DNA of 64,000 nucleotides from Paracoccus hibiscisoli (GTDB taxonomy: Bacteria > Pseudomonadota > Alphaproteobacteria > Rhodobacterales > Rhodobacteraceae), in assembly GCF_005048265.1 (NCBI RefSeq), contig NZ_SUNH01000004.1, positions 181,602-245,601 on the forward strand. The letters run 5' to 3'. Below the pieces are notes generated by a model that saw nothing but the letters and a program-made list of their open reading frames with translations, ran no database searches and was not told the origin of the DNA. Within the stretch, counting starts at the first letter, position 1. The number at the start of each line of letters is the position of its first letter. Below, piece by piece: positions 35,618 to 47,126 of this stretch. The translations under genes and the position numbers were made by a program.

Positions 35618-36379
35618 ATGACGTCCAACATGCATTTCACCGCCAGCCATGCCGAACCCGCGCAGGCGGCGCTGGCGGCGCTGACCGCGCGATACGGCCA
35701 GACGCCGCTGGAGCGTGCAGAGGTGGTCGTGGCCCTGGGCGGCGACGGCTTCATGCTGCAGACGCTGCATGCGACGCAGGGGCGGGGGCTGCCGGTCTAT
35801 GGCATGAATCGCGGCACCGTGGGGTTCCTGATGAACGTCTATGGCGCCGATGACCTGCCCGCGCGGTTGGATGCGGCGGAACTGACGGTCATCAACCCGC
35901 TGCGCATGCGCGCCACCTGCGCCGACGGCACCTGCCACGAGGCCCTGGCCATCAACGAGGTCAGCCTGCTGCGCGAGGGCCCGCAGGCCGCCAAGCTGCG
36001 CATCCATGTCGATGGCCGCCTGCGCATGGAGGAGCTGGTCTGCGACGGCGCGCTGGTCGCTACGCCCGCGGGGTCCACGGCCTACAACTATTCGGCGCAT
36101 GGCCCGATTCTGCCGATCAATTCCGAGGTGCTGGCCCTGACCGCCATCGCGCCCTTCCGCCCCCGTCGCTGGCGCGGCGCCCTGCTGCCCAAGGGGGCCG
36201 AGGTCCTGGTCGAGGTGCTGAACCCCGAACGCCGCCCCGTCATGGCCGATGCCGACAGCCGCTCGGTGCGCCATGTGACACGGGTTCATATCCGCAGCGC
36301 GGATGACATCCGCCACCGGCTGCTGTTCGATCCGGGGCACGGGCTGGACGAACGGCTGCTGCGCGAACAGTTCGTCTGA
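35618..36379 (+). CDS. nadK: NAD kinase
   Basis: This 253-aa enzyme makes NADP from NAD. It has the GGDG motif (residues 41-44 in VVALGGDGFMLQTLH), the NE/S motif ALAINEVSLLRE and the glycine-rich TPAGSTAYNYSAHGPI. These are the three conserved NadK/PpnK signatures. Length is at the short end, typical of alphaproteobacterial NadK. The start at 35618 is preferred, with AGGGGGACAG upstream; the open frame continues far upstream through glyA antisense sequence and is not real there. It is convergent with the next gene, 3 bp between stops. Confidence 0.93.
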   Translation: MTSNMHFTASHAEPAQAALAALTARYGQTPLERAEVVVALGGDGFMLQTLHATQGRGLPVYGMNRGTVGFLMNVYGADDLPARLDAAELTVINPLRMRATCADGTCHEALAINEVSLLREGPQAAKLRIHVDGRLRMEELVCDGALVATPAGSTAYNYSAHGPILPINSEVLALTAIAPFRPRRWRGALLPKGAEVLVEVLNPERRPVMADADSRSVRHVTRVHIRSADDIRHRLLFDPGHGLDERLLREQFV

Positions 36380-36382
36380 CGC

Positions 36383-37405
36383 TCAGCCCGCGCAGATCTG
36401 CTGCAGGGCCAGCCATTGCTCGTCCGTCAGCAGGCGGGCGGGGGCCGCGCCCGCGCGGATCGGGTCAGCCTCGATCAGCGGCAGCACGGTCGCGCCGGTG
36501 GGGTCCAGGCTGCGGGCATAGGGCTCGGTGGAGAGGCCGCGTTCGGCAAAGGCCGGGGGCAGGGCGGCCAGATCGGGGCGCGGCGCCTCCTCGGTCAGCG
36601 GCGCCTCGCCATAGCCCTCCATCGCGGCACGGGGCAGCGTCCCAAGCGTCATCAGCCGCAGCGAGGCCATCAGCCCGGCATGGCGCAGTGCATTCAGCGT
36701 GGTCTCGCGGCCGGTTTCGGCCATCGACGCCGCAATCAGGTGCCCGGCCGAAGCCTCGGGGCCCGGAGTTGCCGTCAGCAGGTCCGCCCCCAGCACATAC
36801 AGATCGCCCGGCAGCCGCCGTGCCCCGTTCAGCGGCCCGGGCACCACCTGCACCAAGGCATCAGAACCCAGCAGGCCCGGCGATATCCAGTTCAGCACCT
36901 GCTGCCCCGATGTGCGGCGACAGACCATGCCCGCGCTGCGCTCCAGGTCGCTCAGCACGGCCAGACCGATGGTGCGGGCCTGCGCGGGGGGGGCGATGCG
37001 CGCCGCATGCCGGATCAGCGCATCGGGCAGCCACAGAACCAGCCCGCCCAGCATCGCCAGCACGCCAAGCGCCATCAGCATGCCGCGCAACCGCCCCGGC
37101 ACCGCACGGTGGCTGGCAATGGCGCGCTGGACGCGCTCGATCGCCTCGATCATCAGGGGATCGTCGATCTCGACCGTCTCGTCGGCGGCACCGGCATGGG
37201 GGGTATACAGCGCGGGCAGCCGCCCCGGGTTCAGCCGCGCCACTGCTGGCAGCGACCAATGCGACAGGGGCCGGTCGGATTTCGGGTCCATCAACGTCAG
37301 CGTCGCCTCGCCCACGGACACGATCACCTCGCGCAGGCGCGCATCCGGCGTCTCGCGCCAGCTGCCCTGCGCTTCGAGGCGCTGGAATTCGGTCAGGGCT
37401 GTCAT
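36383..37405 (-). CDS. Hypothetical single-pass membrane protein with degenerate M48-peptidase-like domain
   Basis: This 340-aa protein has a soluble N-terminal part (1-105), one transmembrane segment (about 107-127: RGMLMALGVLAMLGGLVLWL) and a C-terminal extracytoplasmic or cytoplasmic domain. Around residues 193-230 the order NGARRLPGDLYVLGADLL...AGHLIAASMAE lines up with the M48 zinc-peptidase segment that normally reads NAFALPGG-(x)-GLL...LAxVLAHEIGH. The HExxH zinc motif is missing here, so any such domain would be catalytically dead. This alignment is made by eye and is tentative. A good promoter lies just upstream (37444-37471). It lies 82 bp after rpoH on the same strand. Confidence 0.6.
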   Translation of the reverse strand: MTALTEFQRLEAQGSWRETPDARLREVIVSVGEATLTLMDPKSDRPLSHWSLPAVARLNPGRLPALYTPHAGAADETVEIDDPLMIEAIERVQRAIASHRAVPGRLRGMLMALGVLAMLGGLVLWLPDALIRHAARIAPPAQARTIGLAVLSDLERSAGMVCRRTSGQQVLNWISPGLLGSDALVQVVPGPLNGARRLPGDLYVLGADLLTATPGPEASAGHLIAASMAETGRETTLNALRHAGLMASLRLMTLGTLPRAAMEGYGEAPLTEEAPRPDLAALPPAFAERGLSTEPYARSLDPTGATVLPLIEADPIRAGAAPARLLTDEQWLALQQICAG

Positions 37406-37443
37406 GGGCGGTGCGGTCCGGGGTCGTTTCGGCAATCTGCCAG

Positions 37444-37471
37444 ACCATAGCGCCGCACCGCATTGCGTCAA
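37444..37471 (-). promoter_or_regulatory. Promoter of the M48-like gene
   Basis: Read on the minus strand, TTGACG (37466-37471) and TATGGT (37444-37449) are 16 bp apart, a near-consensus vegetative promoter placed about 40 bp before the start at 37405. The -35 element lies in a perfect dyad GCATTG-N3-CAATGC (37460-37474), a possible operator. This suggests the gene is transcribed separately from rpoH. Confidence 0.5.
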
Positions 37472-37486
37472 TGCGATGCGCGCCGG

Positions 37487-38395
37487 TCAGTCGAGGGTTT
37501 CGGCGATCCGCATGCCCTTGTCGCGGGCCAGGACGCGCATCCGGTCCTGCAGCTTTTCGAAGGCGCGGACCTCGATCTGGCGGATGCGTTCGCGCGACAC
37601 GCTGTAGCGAGCCGACAGATCCTCCAGCGTCATCGGATCGTCGCGCAGCCGCCGCTCCATCAGGATGTCCTTTTCGCGGTCGTTCAGCGCATCCATCGCA
37701 TCGACCAGCATGCGGCGGCGGGTGTGCAGCTCCTCGGATTCGGCATAGGCCTCGGCCTGATTGGCGTCGGTATCCTCCAGCCAATCCTGCCACTGGGCCG
37801 AAGATTCGCCGTCACCCGATCCGACCTGCGCGTTCAGCGACGCATCGCCCCCCGACAGGCGGCGATTCATGTCGACGACCTCTTTCTCGGTCACGTTCAG
37901 CTCAGTCGCGATCTGGGCGACGTTCTCTGGGCGCAGATCACCCTCTTCCAGCGCGCCGATCTTGGACTTGGCCTTGCGCAGATTGAAGAACAACTTTTTC
38001 TGGGCGCTGGTGGTGCCCATCTTGACCAGGGACCACGACCGCAGGATGTATTCCTGGATCGAGGCGCGGATCCACCACATCGCATAGGTCGCCAGACGGA
38101 AGCCGCGTTCCGGGTCGAACCGCTTGACGGCCTGCATCAGACCCACATTGGCCTCGCTGATGACCTCTGCCTGGGGCAGCCCGTAGCCGCGATATCCCAT
38201 CGCGATCTTGGCGGCCAGACGCAGGTGGCTGGTGACCATCTTGTGGGCCGCCTCGCTGTCCTCGTGGTCCACCCAGGCCTTGGCCAGCATGTATTCTTCT
38301 TCAGGTTCCAGCAGCGGGAACTTGCGGATCTCTTGCAGATAGCGGTTCAGACCCTGTTCCGGGCTGGGGGCGGGAAGATTTCCATAAGTCGCCAT
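37487..38395 (-). CDS. rpoH: Heat-shock sigma factor RpoH (sigma-32)
   Basis: This 302-aa group 3 sigma factor has region 2 with NVGLMQAVKRFDPERGFRLATYAMWWIRASIQEYILRSW in order. The RpoH box AQKKLFFNLRKAK is diagnostic of sigma-32. Region 4 ends in SRERIRQIEVRAFEKLQ. It directs transcription of chaperone genes; a matching heat-shock-like promoter lies upstream of the Hsp20 gene at 50427-50459 in this window. Rhodobacteraceae usually encode two RpoH proteins, and which of the two this is cannot be told. It is divided from rluD by 110 bp containing its own promoter. Confidence 0.95.
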   Translation of the reverse strand: MATYGNLPAPSPEQGLNRYLQEIRKFPLLEPEEEYMLAKAWVDHEDSEAAHKMVTSHLRLAAKIAMGYRGYGLPQAEVISEANVGLMQAVKRFDPERGFRLATYAMWWIRASIQEYILRSWSLVKMGTTSAQKKLFFNLRKAKSKIGALEEGDLRPENVAQIATELNVTEKEVVDMNRRLSGGDASLNAQVGSGDGESSAQWQDWLEDTDANQAEAYAESEELHTRRRMLVDAMDALNDREKDILMERRLRDDPMTLEDLSARYSVSRERIRQIEVRAFEKLQDRMRVLARDKGMRIAETLD

Positions 38396-38481
38396 GATGT
38401 TCGCCTTTCGCAGAGATCCGGTAACGCAGCCCCCGACAGCGTGGTTCCGGGACAGGATGCCGCATCCGGGGGAACCTCGCT

Positions 38482-38510
38482 ATGTGGGAACCCGTCACGT
38501 TTGCGTCAAG
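38482..38510 (-). promoter_or_regulatory. rpoH: Candidate rpoH promoter
   Basis: On the minus strand TTGACG (38505-38510) and CACATA (38482-38487) are 17 bp apart. Read with flanks, CTTGAC...CCCACATA also resembles a heat-shock (sigma-32) promoter, which would allow autoregulation. The -35 overlaps the last codons of rluD. Only the -35 is a strong match. Confidence 0.4.
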
Positions 38511-39528
38511 AGGCGGCGCGCAACCCATCTAGCAGGGCCTGCATGTCCGGGGGCAGCGGGCTGTCGAACCCCATGGCCACGCCCGTGACCGGATGCACAA
38601 AGCCCAGATGCGCCGCATGCAGCGCCTGGCGGGGAAAGGCCTGCACGGCCTCGGCCACGACACCCAAGGCGCGGGCCGAGGCGCGGCGCGACCCGCCATA
38701 GGTCTGATCGCCGATCAGCCCCAGCCCGCAATGCGCCATGTGCACGCGGATCTGATGGGTGCGCCCCGTTTCCAGCCGGCATTCGACCAGCATGGCGGCG
38801 GGCGGCGTGCCGAACCGTTCCAGCAGACGGGCGCGGGTGACCGCATGACGGCCCTTGTCGGCATAGACGGCCTGCTTCTGCCGGTCGCTTGGGTGGCGGG
38901 CCAGATGCGTGGCGATACGCAGGACCAGCCCGTCCTCAAAGCTGACCCCCGGCGTGCCGCGCAGGCGCGGGTCGGCCGCGTCGATCACCCCATGCGCCAG
39001 CGCCAGATAGCGGCGGTTGGCGGTATGCGCCTCGAACTGGGCGGCCAGACCGTGATGGGCGCGGTCTGATTTCGCCACGACCAGCAGCCCCGAGGTGTCC
39101 TTGTCGATGCGATGCACGATGCCGGGGCGCTTTTCCCCGCCGATGCCCGACAGCGAATCGCCGCAATGCGCCAAGAGCGCGTTGACCAGCGTGCCCGACG
39201 GGCTGCCCGGAGCCGGATGAACGACCATGCCCGCGGGCTTGTCGATCACGATCAGGTCATCATCCTCATGCGCGATGACCAGAGGGATCGCCTCGGGGCG
39301 CGTCTCGACCGGTTCGGGGGGCGCCAGGGCGATGTGGTATTCCTGCCCCTCGGCCACGCGGGCCTTGCCGTCGCGGGCGGGGCCGTCGGGGCCGGTCACG
39401 GCGCCTTCGGCGATCAGACGCGCCAGGCGGGACCGCGACAGGGCCGCATCCACTGGCACCGCCATCGCAAGCGCCTTATCAAGTCGGTCAGGCGGATTGG
39501 CCGGGATGGTCACGGAAAGGATCGACAT
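38506..39528 (-). CDS. rluD: RluD-type 23S rRNA pseudouridine synthase
   Basis: This 340-aa protein has an N-terminal S4-like RNA-binding domain (LDKALAMAV...LSRSRLARLIAEGAV) and a RluA-family catalytic domain. The catalytic Asp is in GIVHRIDKDTSGLLVVAKSD (HRLDxxTSG motif). GRTHQIRVHMAHCGLGLIGDQTYGG lies near the end. It modifies uridines in helix 69 of 23S rRNA. The start at 39528 overlaps, on the opposite strand, the start codon of the neighbouring gene by two bases (shared CATG). No ribosome site is visible for it, so leaderless or weak initiation is possible. Confidence 0.9.
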   Translation of the reverse strand: MSILSVTIPANPPDRLDKALAMAVPVDAALSRSRLARLIAEGAVTGPDGPARDGKARVAEGQEYHIALAPPEPVETRPEAIPLVIAHEDDDLIVIDKPAGMVVHPAPGSPSGTLVNALLAHCGDSLSGIGGEKRPGIVHRIDKDTSGLLVVAKSDRAHHGLAAQFEAHTANRRYLALAHGVIDAADPRLRGTPGVSFEDGLVLRIATHLARHPSDRQKQAVYADKGRHAVTRARLLERFGTPPAAMLVECRLETGRTHQIRVHMAHCGLGLIGDQTYGGSRRASARALGVVAEAVQAFPRQALHAAHLGFVHPVTGVAMGFDSPLPPDMQALLDGLRAAS

Positions 39529-39838
39529 GGCGCAGGATGATACCGACTGGAAGGTGGCGGCGAAAGCCGTACCGGAGCTGCGCTTTCTGAAAACGCTGGT
39601 CACCGGGCTGACGCTGGTCATGGGACTGGGAATGGTGGCGGTGGTGGCAATGCTGTGGATGCGCCTGAACCAGCCGGTGCTGCCCGAACTGCCCGCGGCG
39701 ATCACGCTGCCGCAGGGAGTGCAGTCCCGCGCGGTGACCTTTGCCCAGAACCGCATCGTCGTGCTGACGACCGATGACCGGGTGCTGGTCTATGACCGCG
39801 CGGGGGCGCTGGTGGGGCAGATGGCGCTTCAGCCCTGA
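39527..39838 (+). CDS. DUF6476-type small membrane protein
   Basis: This 103-aa protein has one transmembrane segment (about 24-47: LVTGLTLVMGLGMVAVVAMLW), followed by a short extracytoplasmic beta-rich domain (GVQSRAVTFAQNRIVVLTTDDRVLVYD). This is the layout of the DUF6476 family found beside rluD in Rhodobacteraceae. The function is unknown. The ATG at 39527 has a GGAAAGG ribosome site and overlaps the rluD start codon head-to-head. Its stop lies inside the end of the convergent ubiK gene (10-bp overlap). Confidence 0.75.
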   Translation: MAQDDTDWKVAAKAVPELRFLKTLVTGLTLVMGLGMVAVVAMLWMRLNQPVLPELPAAITLPQGVQSRAVTFAQNRIVVLTTDDRVLVYDRAGALVGQMALQP

Positions 39839-40086
39839 GGCTGGTCGCGCCCCGCATCCATCGCATCCAGCCGGGCCTTCAGCTCGGCATTCTCGGTGCG
39901 GGCCTTGATCGCCATCTCGCGCACGGCCTCGAATTCCTCGCGGGTGACGAAGTCGCGATCGGCCAGCCAGCGGTCGATCCAGCCCTTCATGGCGGTCTCG
40001 GCCTCGGTGCGGGCGCCCTGGGCCACGCCCATGGCATTCGTCATCAGCTTGGACATGTCGTCGAAGAAACGGTTCTGCGTGGTCAT
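39829..40086 (-). CDS. ubiK: UbiK-type ubiquinone biosynthesis accessory factor
   Basis: This 85-aa protein has the BMFP/YqiC pattern: [59 protein letters not shown] in order (an amphipathic N-terminal helix and a C-terminal coiled coil with [12 protein letters not shown]). UbiK helps the Ubi enzyme complex in proteobacteria under aerobic conditions by contacting lipids. It is a single-gene unit, divergent from lgt. Confidence 0.85.
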   Translation of the reverse strand: MTTQNRFFDDMSKLMTNAMGVAQGARTEAETAMKGWIDRWLADRDFVTREEFEAVREMAIKARTENAELKARLDAMDAGRDQPQG

Positions 40087-40204
40087 CTGGTGGCGTTCCT
40101 TGTCTTGCGTTGCGTCCTATATGGTCCGGGGCGCGTCCGGGTTCAATGTTGACACTGCGGCTTTGGCGACTAGCGTGCGCGACAAAACGCAGCCCCGAGG
40201 CCCC

Positions 40205-41086
40205 ATGATCCCCTTTCCCGACATTTCCCCCGAGATCTTCACGATCAGCCTAGGCGGTTTCTCCCTGTCGCTGCGCTGGTATGCGCTGGCCTACCTGGCC
40301 GGTCTGATCCTGGGATGGCGGCTGATCGTGGCGATGATGCGCAGGCCCGCGCTGTGGGGCGGCACGCCGCCAACCACGCCCGACCGGGTGGATGACCTGC
40401 TGACCTGGGTGATCCTGGGGGTGATCCTGGGCGGACGCTTGGGCTTCGTGCTGTTCTACGAGCCCGCCTATTACCTGGCGAATCCGGCGCAGATCCTGCA
40501 GGTCTGGCAGGGCGGGATGAGCTTTCACGGCGGTTTCGCGGGCGTCATCGTGGCGACCTGGGCCTGGGCGCGGCGGCAGGGCGTGCCGGTTCTGCGGCTG
40601 GCCGACGCGATGGCGGTCGTGGCGCCCATCGGCATCCTGTTCGGGCGGCTGGCCAACTTCATCAACGCCGAGCTGTGGGGCCGCCCGACCGACCTGCCCT
40701 GGGGCGTGATCTTTCCGGGCCAGGCCGCGCAGGACTGTCCGGGCGTCGTGGGCGCCTGCGCGCGTCACCCCAGCCAGCTCTATGAGGCCGGGCTGGAGGG
40801 GCTGCTCCTGGGCCTGATCCTCTGGGCGGTGGTCCGGGCAGGGGGCTTGCGACGTCCGGGGCTGGCCTTCGGGATTTTCCTTGCGGGATATGGCCTTGCC
40901 CGCATGTTCGTCGAATTGTTCCGGGTCGCCGATGCGCAGTTCATCACCCCCGAAAACCCGCTTGGGCATGTGCTGGGCGGCCCGGTCATCGGGCTGACCA
41001 TGGGCCAAGCGCTGTCGCTGCCGATGGTGCTGATCGGGCTGGCGCTGATCTGGCGGGCGCGGGCACGCGCGCCGCTGTCGGCATGA
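40205..41086 (+). CDS. lgt: Phosphatidylglycerol-prolipoprotein diacylglyceryl transferase
   Basis: This 293-aa inner-membrane enzyme lipidates the lipobox cysteine of prolipoproteins. The Lgt signature [21 protein letters not shown] is present, as are [11 protein letters not shown] (catalytic His) and [16 protein letters not shown]. About seven hydrophobic segments are seen. The start [14 protein letters not shown] is at 40205. The midA start overlaps the lgt stop by 4 bp, and pgeF follows with another overlap, making a three-gene operon. Confidence 0.95.
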   Translation: MIPFPDISPEIFTISLGGFSLSLRWYALAYLAGLILGWRLIVAMMRRPALWGGTPPTTPDRVDDLLTWVILGVILGGRLGFVLFYEPAYYLANPAQILQVWQGGMSFHGGFAGVIVATWAWARRQGVPVLRLADAMAVVAPIGILFGRLANFINAELWGRPTDLPWGVIFPGQAAQDCPGVVGACARHPSQLYEAGLEGLLLGLILWAVVRAGGLRRPGLAFGIFLAGYGLARMFVELFRVADAQFITPENPLGHVLGGPVIGLTMGQALSLPMVLIGLALIWRARARAPLSA

Positions 41087-42141
41087 CCCCGCTGGCCGGT
41101 GTGATCGCCGCGCGCATCCGCGCGGGCGGCCCGATCAGCCTGGCCGAATACATGCGCCTCTGCCTGATGGACAGCCGCCACGGCTATTATGCCACCCGCG
41201 ATCCCTTTGGCGCGGCGGGCGATTTCACCACCGCGCCCGAGATCCATCAAATGTTCGGAGAGATCTGCGGCCTGGCTTTGGCGCAGGCCTGGCTGGACCA
41301 GGGTGCGCCCACCCCGTTCCACCTGGTCGAGCCTGGGCCGGGGCGCGGCACGCTGATGGCCGACATGCTGCGCGCCGCGGCGCGCGTGCCGGGCCTGCAC
41401 GATGCGGCCCGCGTCGCGCTGATCGAGGCGTCACCCCATCTGCGCCAAGTCCAGCGGGACCGCCTAGGCCATGTGCGGCATATCGAATCCATCGAGGATC
41501 TACAGGACAACCCCCTGTTCCTGATTGCAAACGAGTTCATCGACGCCTTGCCGATCCGCCAGTATCAGATGACGCCTGAGGGCTGGCGCGAGCGTCTGGT
41601 CGGGCTGCAGGGGGAGGCGCTGCGGATCGGTCTTGGCCCCGTCGTTCCCATGAACCGCCCCGGCCAGCCCGGCGACATCATCGAAGAGTGCTCCGAAGGC
41701 GCGGTCTTTGCCGAGGCGCTGGCGCGGAGGATCGCGGTGCAGGGCGGGGCGGCGATCATCGTCGATTACGGTGGTTGGAACGGCTATGGTGACACCTTCC
41801 AGGCCCTGCGCAATCACGCGCCCGAGGACCCCTTTGCCCAGCCCGGACTGGCCGATCTGACGGCGCATGTCGATTTCGCGGCGCTGGCGGCGGCGGCTTT
41901 GCGTGGGGGCTCGGTCGTGTCGCGGCCGGTGCGGCAGGGCGACTGGCTCTGCGCGCTTGGGATCGAGGCGCGGGCGCAGCGATTGGCGCAGGCGGGCGAT
42001 GCGGGCGCGATGGCCGCGCTTCGGCGCTTGACCGACCCGGCGGAAATGGGTCACCTGTTCAAGGCCATCGCCATCTGGCCCCGCGGCGCGCCGCCCGTGC
42101 CCGGATTTGTCCCGCTGGAGGCCCATGCAGACCACGCTTGA
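41083..42141 (+). CDS. MidA/NDUFAF7-family SAM-dependent methyltransferase
   Basis: This 352-aa protein is of the COG1565 family. Seen are [45 protein letters not shown] and the SAM-binding [18 protein letters not shown]. The human member NDUFAF7 dimethylates an arginine of complex I subunit NDUFS2; in bacteria the target is not established. An intact ALPIRQYQ segment and [10 protein letters not shown] near the end are typical. It overlaps lgt by 4 bp and pgeF by 17 bp. Confidence 0.9.
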   Translation: MTPLAGVIAARIRAGGPISLAEYMRLCLMDSRHGYYATRDPFGAAGDFTTAPEIHQMFGEICGLALAQAWLDQGAPTPFHLVEPGPGRGTLMADMLRAAARVPGLHDAARVALIEASPHLRQVQRDRLGHVRHIESIEDLQDNPLFLIANEFIDALPIRQYQMTPEGWRERLVGLQGEALRIGLGPVVPMNRPGQPGDIIEECSEGAVFAEALARRIAVQGGAAIIVDYGGWNGYGDTFQALRNHAPEDPFAQPGLADLTAHVDFAALAAAALRGGSVVSRPVRQGDWLCALGIEARAQRLAQAGDAGAMAALRRLTDPAEMGHLFKAIAIWPRGAPPVPGFVPLEAHADHA

Positions 42142-42889
42142 AATCCTGAACCACCCGCTGCTGTCCGATGTAAGGCACGGATTTTTCACGCGAAAGGGCG
42201 GAGCCTCGTCCGGGCTGTTCGCCGGGCTGAACTGCGGCCGCCGCTCCAGCGACCAGAGCGAGATGGTGCTGGTCAACCGCGCCCGGGTGGCCGGGGCGAT
42301 GGGCGTCACCGCCGGTCTGCTGGCGACGGTCAAGCAGGTGCATTCCGCCGATGTCGTCACGCTGCGGGCCGGGGATGACATCGAAAAGGTCAAGGAAATC
42401 AAGGCGGACGGCATCGTCACCGCGCGGCGCGACGTGGCGGTGGCGGTGCTGACCGCCGATTGTCAGCCGGTGCTGCTGGCCGACCCCGAGGCAGGCGTGG
42501 TTGGCGCCTGTCACGCGGGCTGGCGCGGGGCGCTGGCCGGGGTGATCGAGGCCACGGTCGCGGCCATGCGCGACCTGGGTGCGGGGCAGATCCGGGCCGT
42601 GATCGGACCCAGCATCAGCCAGCGCGCCTATGAGGTCAGCCCCGAATTCATGGATGAGTTCCTGTCGGATGACGTTGACAACGAACGGTTTTTCGCCGGC
42701 GGTCCGGCGGGGCGGCCGATGTTCGATCTGCCGGGCTATGGGTTGATGCGGCTGCGCGACGCGGGCGTCGAGGCCGAGTGGTCGCGCCATTGCACCTATT
42801 CCGACCCGGCGCGGTTCTTCAGCTATCGCCGCGCCACGCATGAGGGGCAGCCCGATTACGGGCGGCTGATCAGCGCCATCGCGCTGTAG
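42125..42889 (+). CDS. pgeF: PgeF/YfiH-type laccase-domain protein (peptidoglycan editing factor)
   Basis: This 254-aa protein has the Cu-oxidase_4 fold. Metal-site residues are visible in KQVHSADVVTL (His), TADCQPVLLAD (Cys) and GACHAGWRGALAGV (His). In E. coli PgeF keeps L-serine from being wrongly built into peptidoglycan, and related enzymes hydrolyse purine nucleosides. The start at 42125 ([11 protein letters not shown]) is chosen over 42107 because it preserves the family N terminus. It overlaps midA by 17 bp and is last in the lgt operon. A 144-bp gap follows with no feature other than a CtrA-like sequence within the next gene's end. Confidence 0.9.
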   Translation: MQTTLEILNHPLLSDVRHGFFTRKGGASSGLFAGLNCGRRSSDQSEMVLVNRARVAGAMGVTAGLLATVKQVHSADVVTLRAGDDIEKVKEIKADGIVTARRDVAVAVLTADCQPVLLADPEAGVVGACHAGWRGALAGVIEATVAAMRDLGAGQIRAVIGPSISQRAYEVSPEFMDEFLSDDVDNERFFAGGPAGRPMFDLPGYGLMRLRDAGVEAEWSRHCTYSDPARFFSYRRATHEGQPDYGRLISAIAL

Positions 42890-43033
42890 CGCAACGGGCC
42901 GCGCGTTGCATCGGTGCCACAGGTGTAACTGTGCCAGCACAACGTCTGATTTCATGGGAAAAACCGTCGCACAGGGCGGGCACCGGGCAGACACCGTGCG
43001 TGCACAGACTGTACACCGCTTGCGCAGGCTGCG

Positions 43034-45703
<2,670 letters not shown>

Positions 45704-45757
45704 CAGTTTAGCCAGTTCCGCCTTGCCCCATCGCCGGGGCATGGCGACAATCGGGGC

Positions 45758-46375
45758 ATGACACGGACCCTGACCCTTGATGCGCCGGTGCTGATGGTGC
45801 CCGGCCTGTTTCCGCCCGCTTTGTGTGCCGCGCTGATCGAACGCTATGATGCGGGGGGCGGCGAGGCGTCGGGCTTTATGGTGAACCAGGCGGGCCGGAC
45901 GGTTGCGCGCCACGATCCGGCGCACAAGGTCCGGCGCGATCATGTGCTGCGTGACCCCGCGCTGGTCGGGGCGGTGCGGCAGCGGATCATCGACCGCGTG
46001 GTGCCCGCCATCCGGCAGGCCTATGCGTTCGAGGTGACGCGCAAGGAACGCTATCTGGTGGCGTGCTATCGCGCGGATGAGGGCGGGCATTTCCGTGCCC
46101 ATCGCGACAATACGACGCCGGGGACGGCGCATCGCCGCTTTGCCGTGTCGGTCAATCTGAACGATGATTTCGTGGGGGGCGGGCTGAGCTTTCCCGAATT
46201 CTCGGAGCGGCGGTTCCGGCCCGAGGCGGGCAGCGCGTTGATCTTCAGCTGCAGCCTGCTGCATCAGGCCGACCGGGTCACCGCCGGTCGGCGCTATGTC
46301 TATCTGCCGTTTCTTTATGACGAGGCCGCAGCCAATCTGCGCCAGAGAAACCTGGCGCAGGAGGCGCTGGCCTGA
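45758..46375 (+). CDS. 2-oxoglutarate/Fe(II)-dependent dioxygenase
   Basis: This 205-aa protein has a prolyl-4-hydroxylase-like double-stranded beta helix. Iron ligands are H115 and D117 in HFRAHRDN and H169 in LLHQADRV. An Arg (R178 or R179) follows, for the 2-oxoglutarate carboxylate. The FVGGGLSFPEFSE and RFAVSVNLNDDF strands are standard. The substrate is unknown; relatives act on proteins, small acids or nucleobases. It follows trxB by 54 bp. Its TGA and the next gene's stop (minus strand) are exactly adjacent (TGATCA). Confidence 0.82.
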   Translation: MTRTLTLDAPVLMVPGLFPPALCAALIERYDAGGGEASGFMVNQAGRTVARHDPAHKVRRDHVLRDPALVGAVRQRIIDRVVPAIRQAYAFEVTRKERYLVACYRADEGGHFRAHRDNTTPGTAHRRFAVSVNLNDDFVGGGLSFPEFSERRFRPEAGSALIFSCSLLHQADRVTAGRRYVYLPFLYDEAAANLRQRNLAQEALA

Positions 46376-46921
46376 TCAGCGACGCTCGCGCGAGCGTTCG
46401 CGTGAGGGCAGCTCGCCCGCGTGGTCCAGCGCGCCCGAGGGGGCGGTGTTGCGGTCGGTATCGGCCATGCCCTTCTTGCCGGGATCGGCGTCCGGGTCAT
46501 TGGGGTGAAGGGCCGCGCCGTCCTCCATCATCGGGTTCGCATCGGCGCCGTCGGCCTTGAGCTGCGCGGCCTTTTCGGCCAGATCCTTCTGGCTGGGCGC
46601 GTCGCCGGCTTCGCGGCTTTCGCGTTCGGCCATCGCGCGGTCCAGTGCAGCCGACAGATATTCCGATTTCGACCGCGTGCCCTCATTGCCGCCGGCGGGG
46701 TTCACGCCCTTGGGGGCGGATTTGCCGCGCGCCTCGCGGCCCTGACGGGCGGCCATGTCGCGGGCGCGGTTGCGGCGCGTGCGCAGCAGGCCGATGAGGT
46801 CCGACAGCTCCTTGTCCGACAGCTGGCCCAAGGCGGGCTGACGCGCCTGATTGGCAAAGCCCAGCTCCTCCTGGGTCAGGGCGCGCTGTTCTTCGGGGCT
46901 GGCTTGGCTGTGATCGGTCAT
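46376..46921 (-). CDS. Hypothetical hydrophilic protein, Ser/Glu/Lys-rich
   Basis: No family is recognised. This 181-aa cytoplasmic protein has no membrane segment. Residues up to about 80 look ordered and helical (ALTQEELGFANQARQPALGQLSDKELSDLIGLLRTRRNRARDMAARQGREARG in order), and the rest is a charged, low-complexity tail rich in Glu, Ala and Asp. A good ribosome site (GGAGGG) precedes the ATG at 46921. It appears to be a conserved small hypothetical of Rhodobacteraceae; the function is unknown. Confidence 0.65.
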   Translation of the reverse strand: MTDHSQASPEEQRALTQEELGFANQARQPALGQLSDKELSDLIGLLRTRRNRARDMAARQGREARGKSAPKGVNPAGGNEGTRSKSEYLSAALDRAMAERESREAGDAPSQKDLAEKAAQLKADGADANPMMEDGAALHPNDPDADPGKKGMADTDRNTAPSGALDHAGELPSRERSRERR

Positions 46922-47126
46922 CGGACCCTCCGCTTCATGTCGTTTCAGGGCCCCAACGTCAGGCATGGGTCAGGGTTCCCCCTTGACGGCGCGACACAAT
47001 CATCGGCTGCGTTAAGCGTTTTCCCAGACTTGAATATCGCTTTTATCCCGGCTATGCGTCAGCCAGAGTCACGCGGTCCCGACGGAGCACGCGTGTTGAC
47101 TGTTTTGCGTAACCACGGGCCCGATC

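Noticed and set aside
45711..45760. Weak GCCCC/GGGGC hairpin after trxB
   Set aside because: Only a 5-bp stem and no T-run; not convincing as a terminator.
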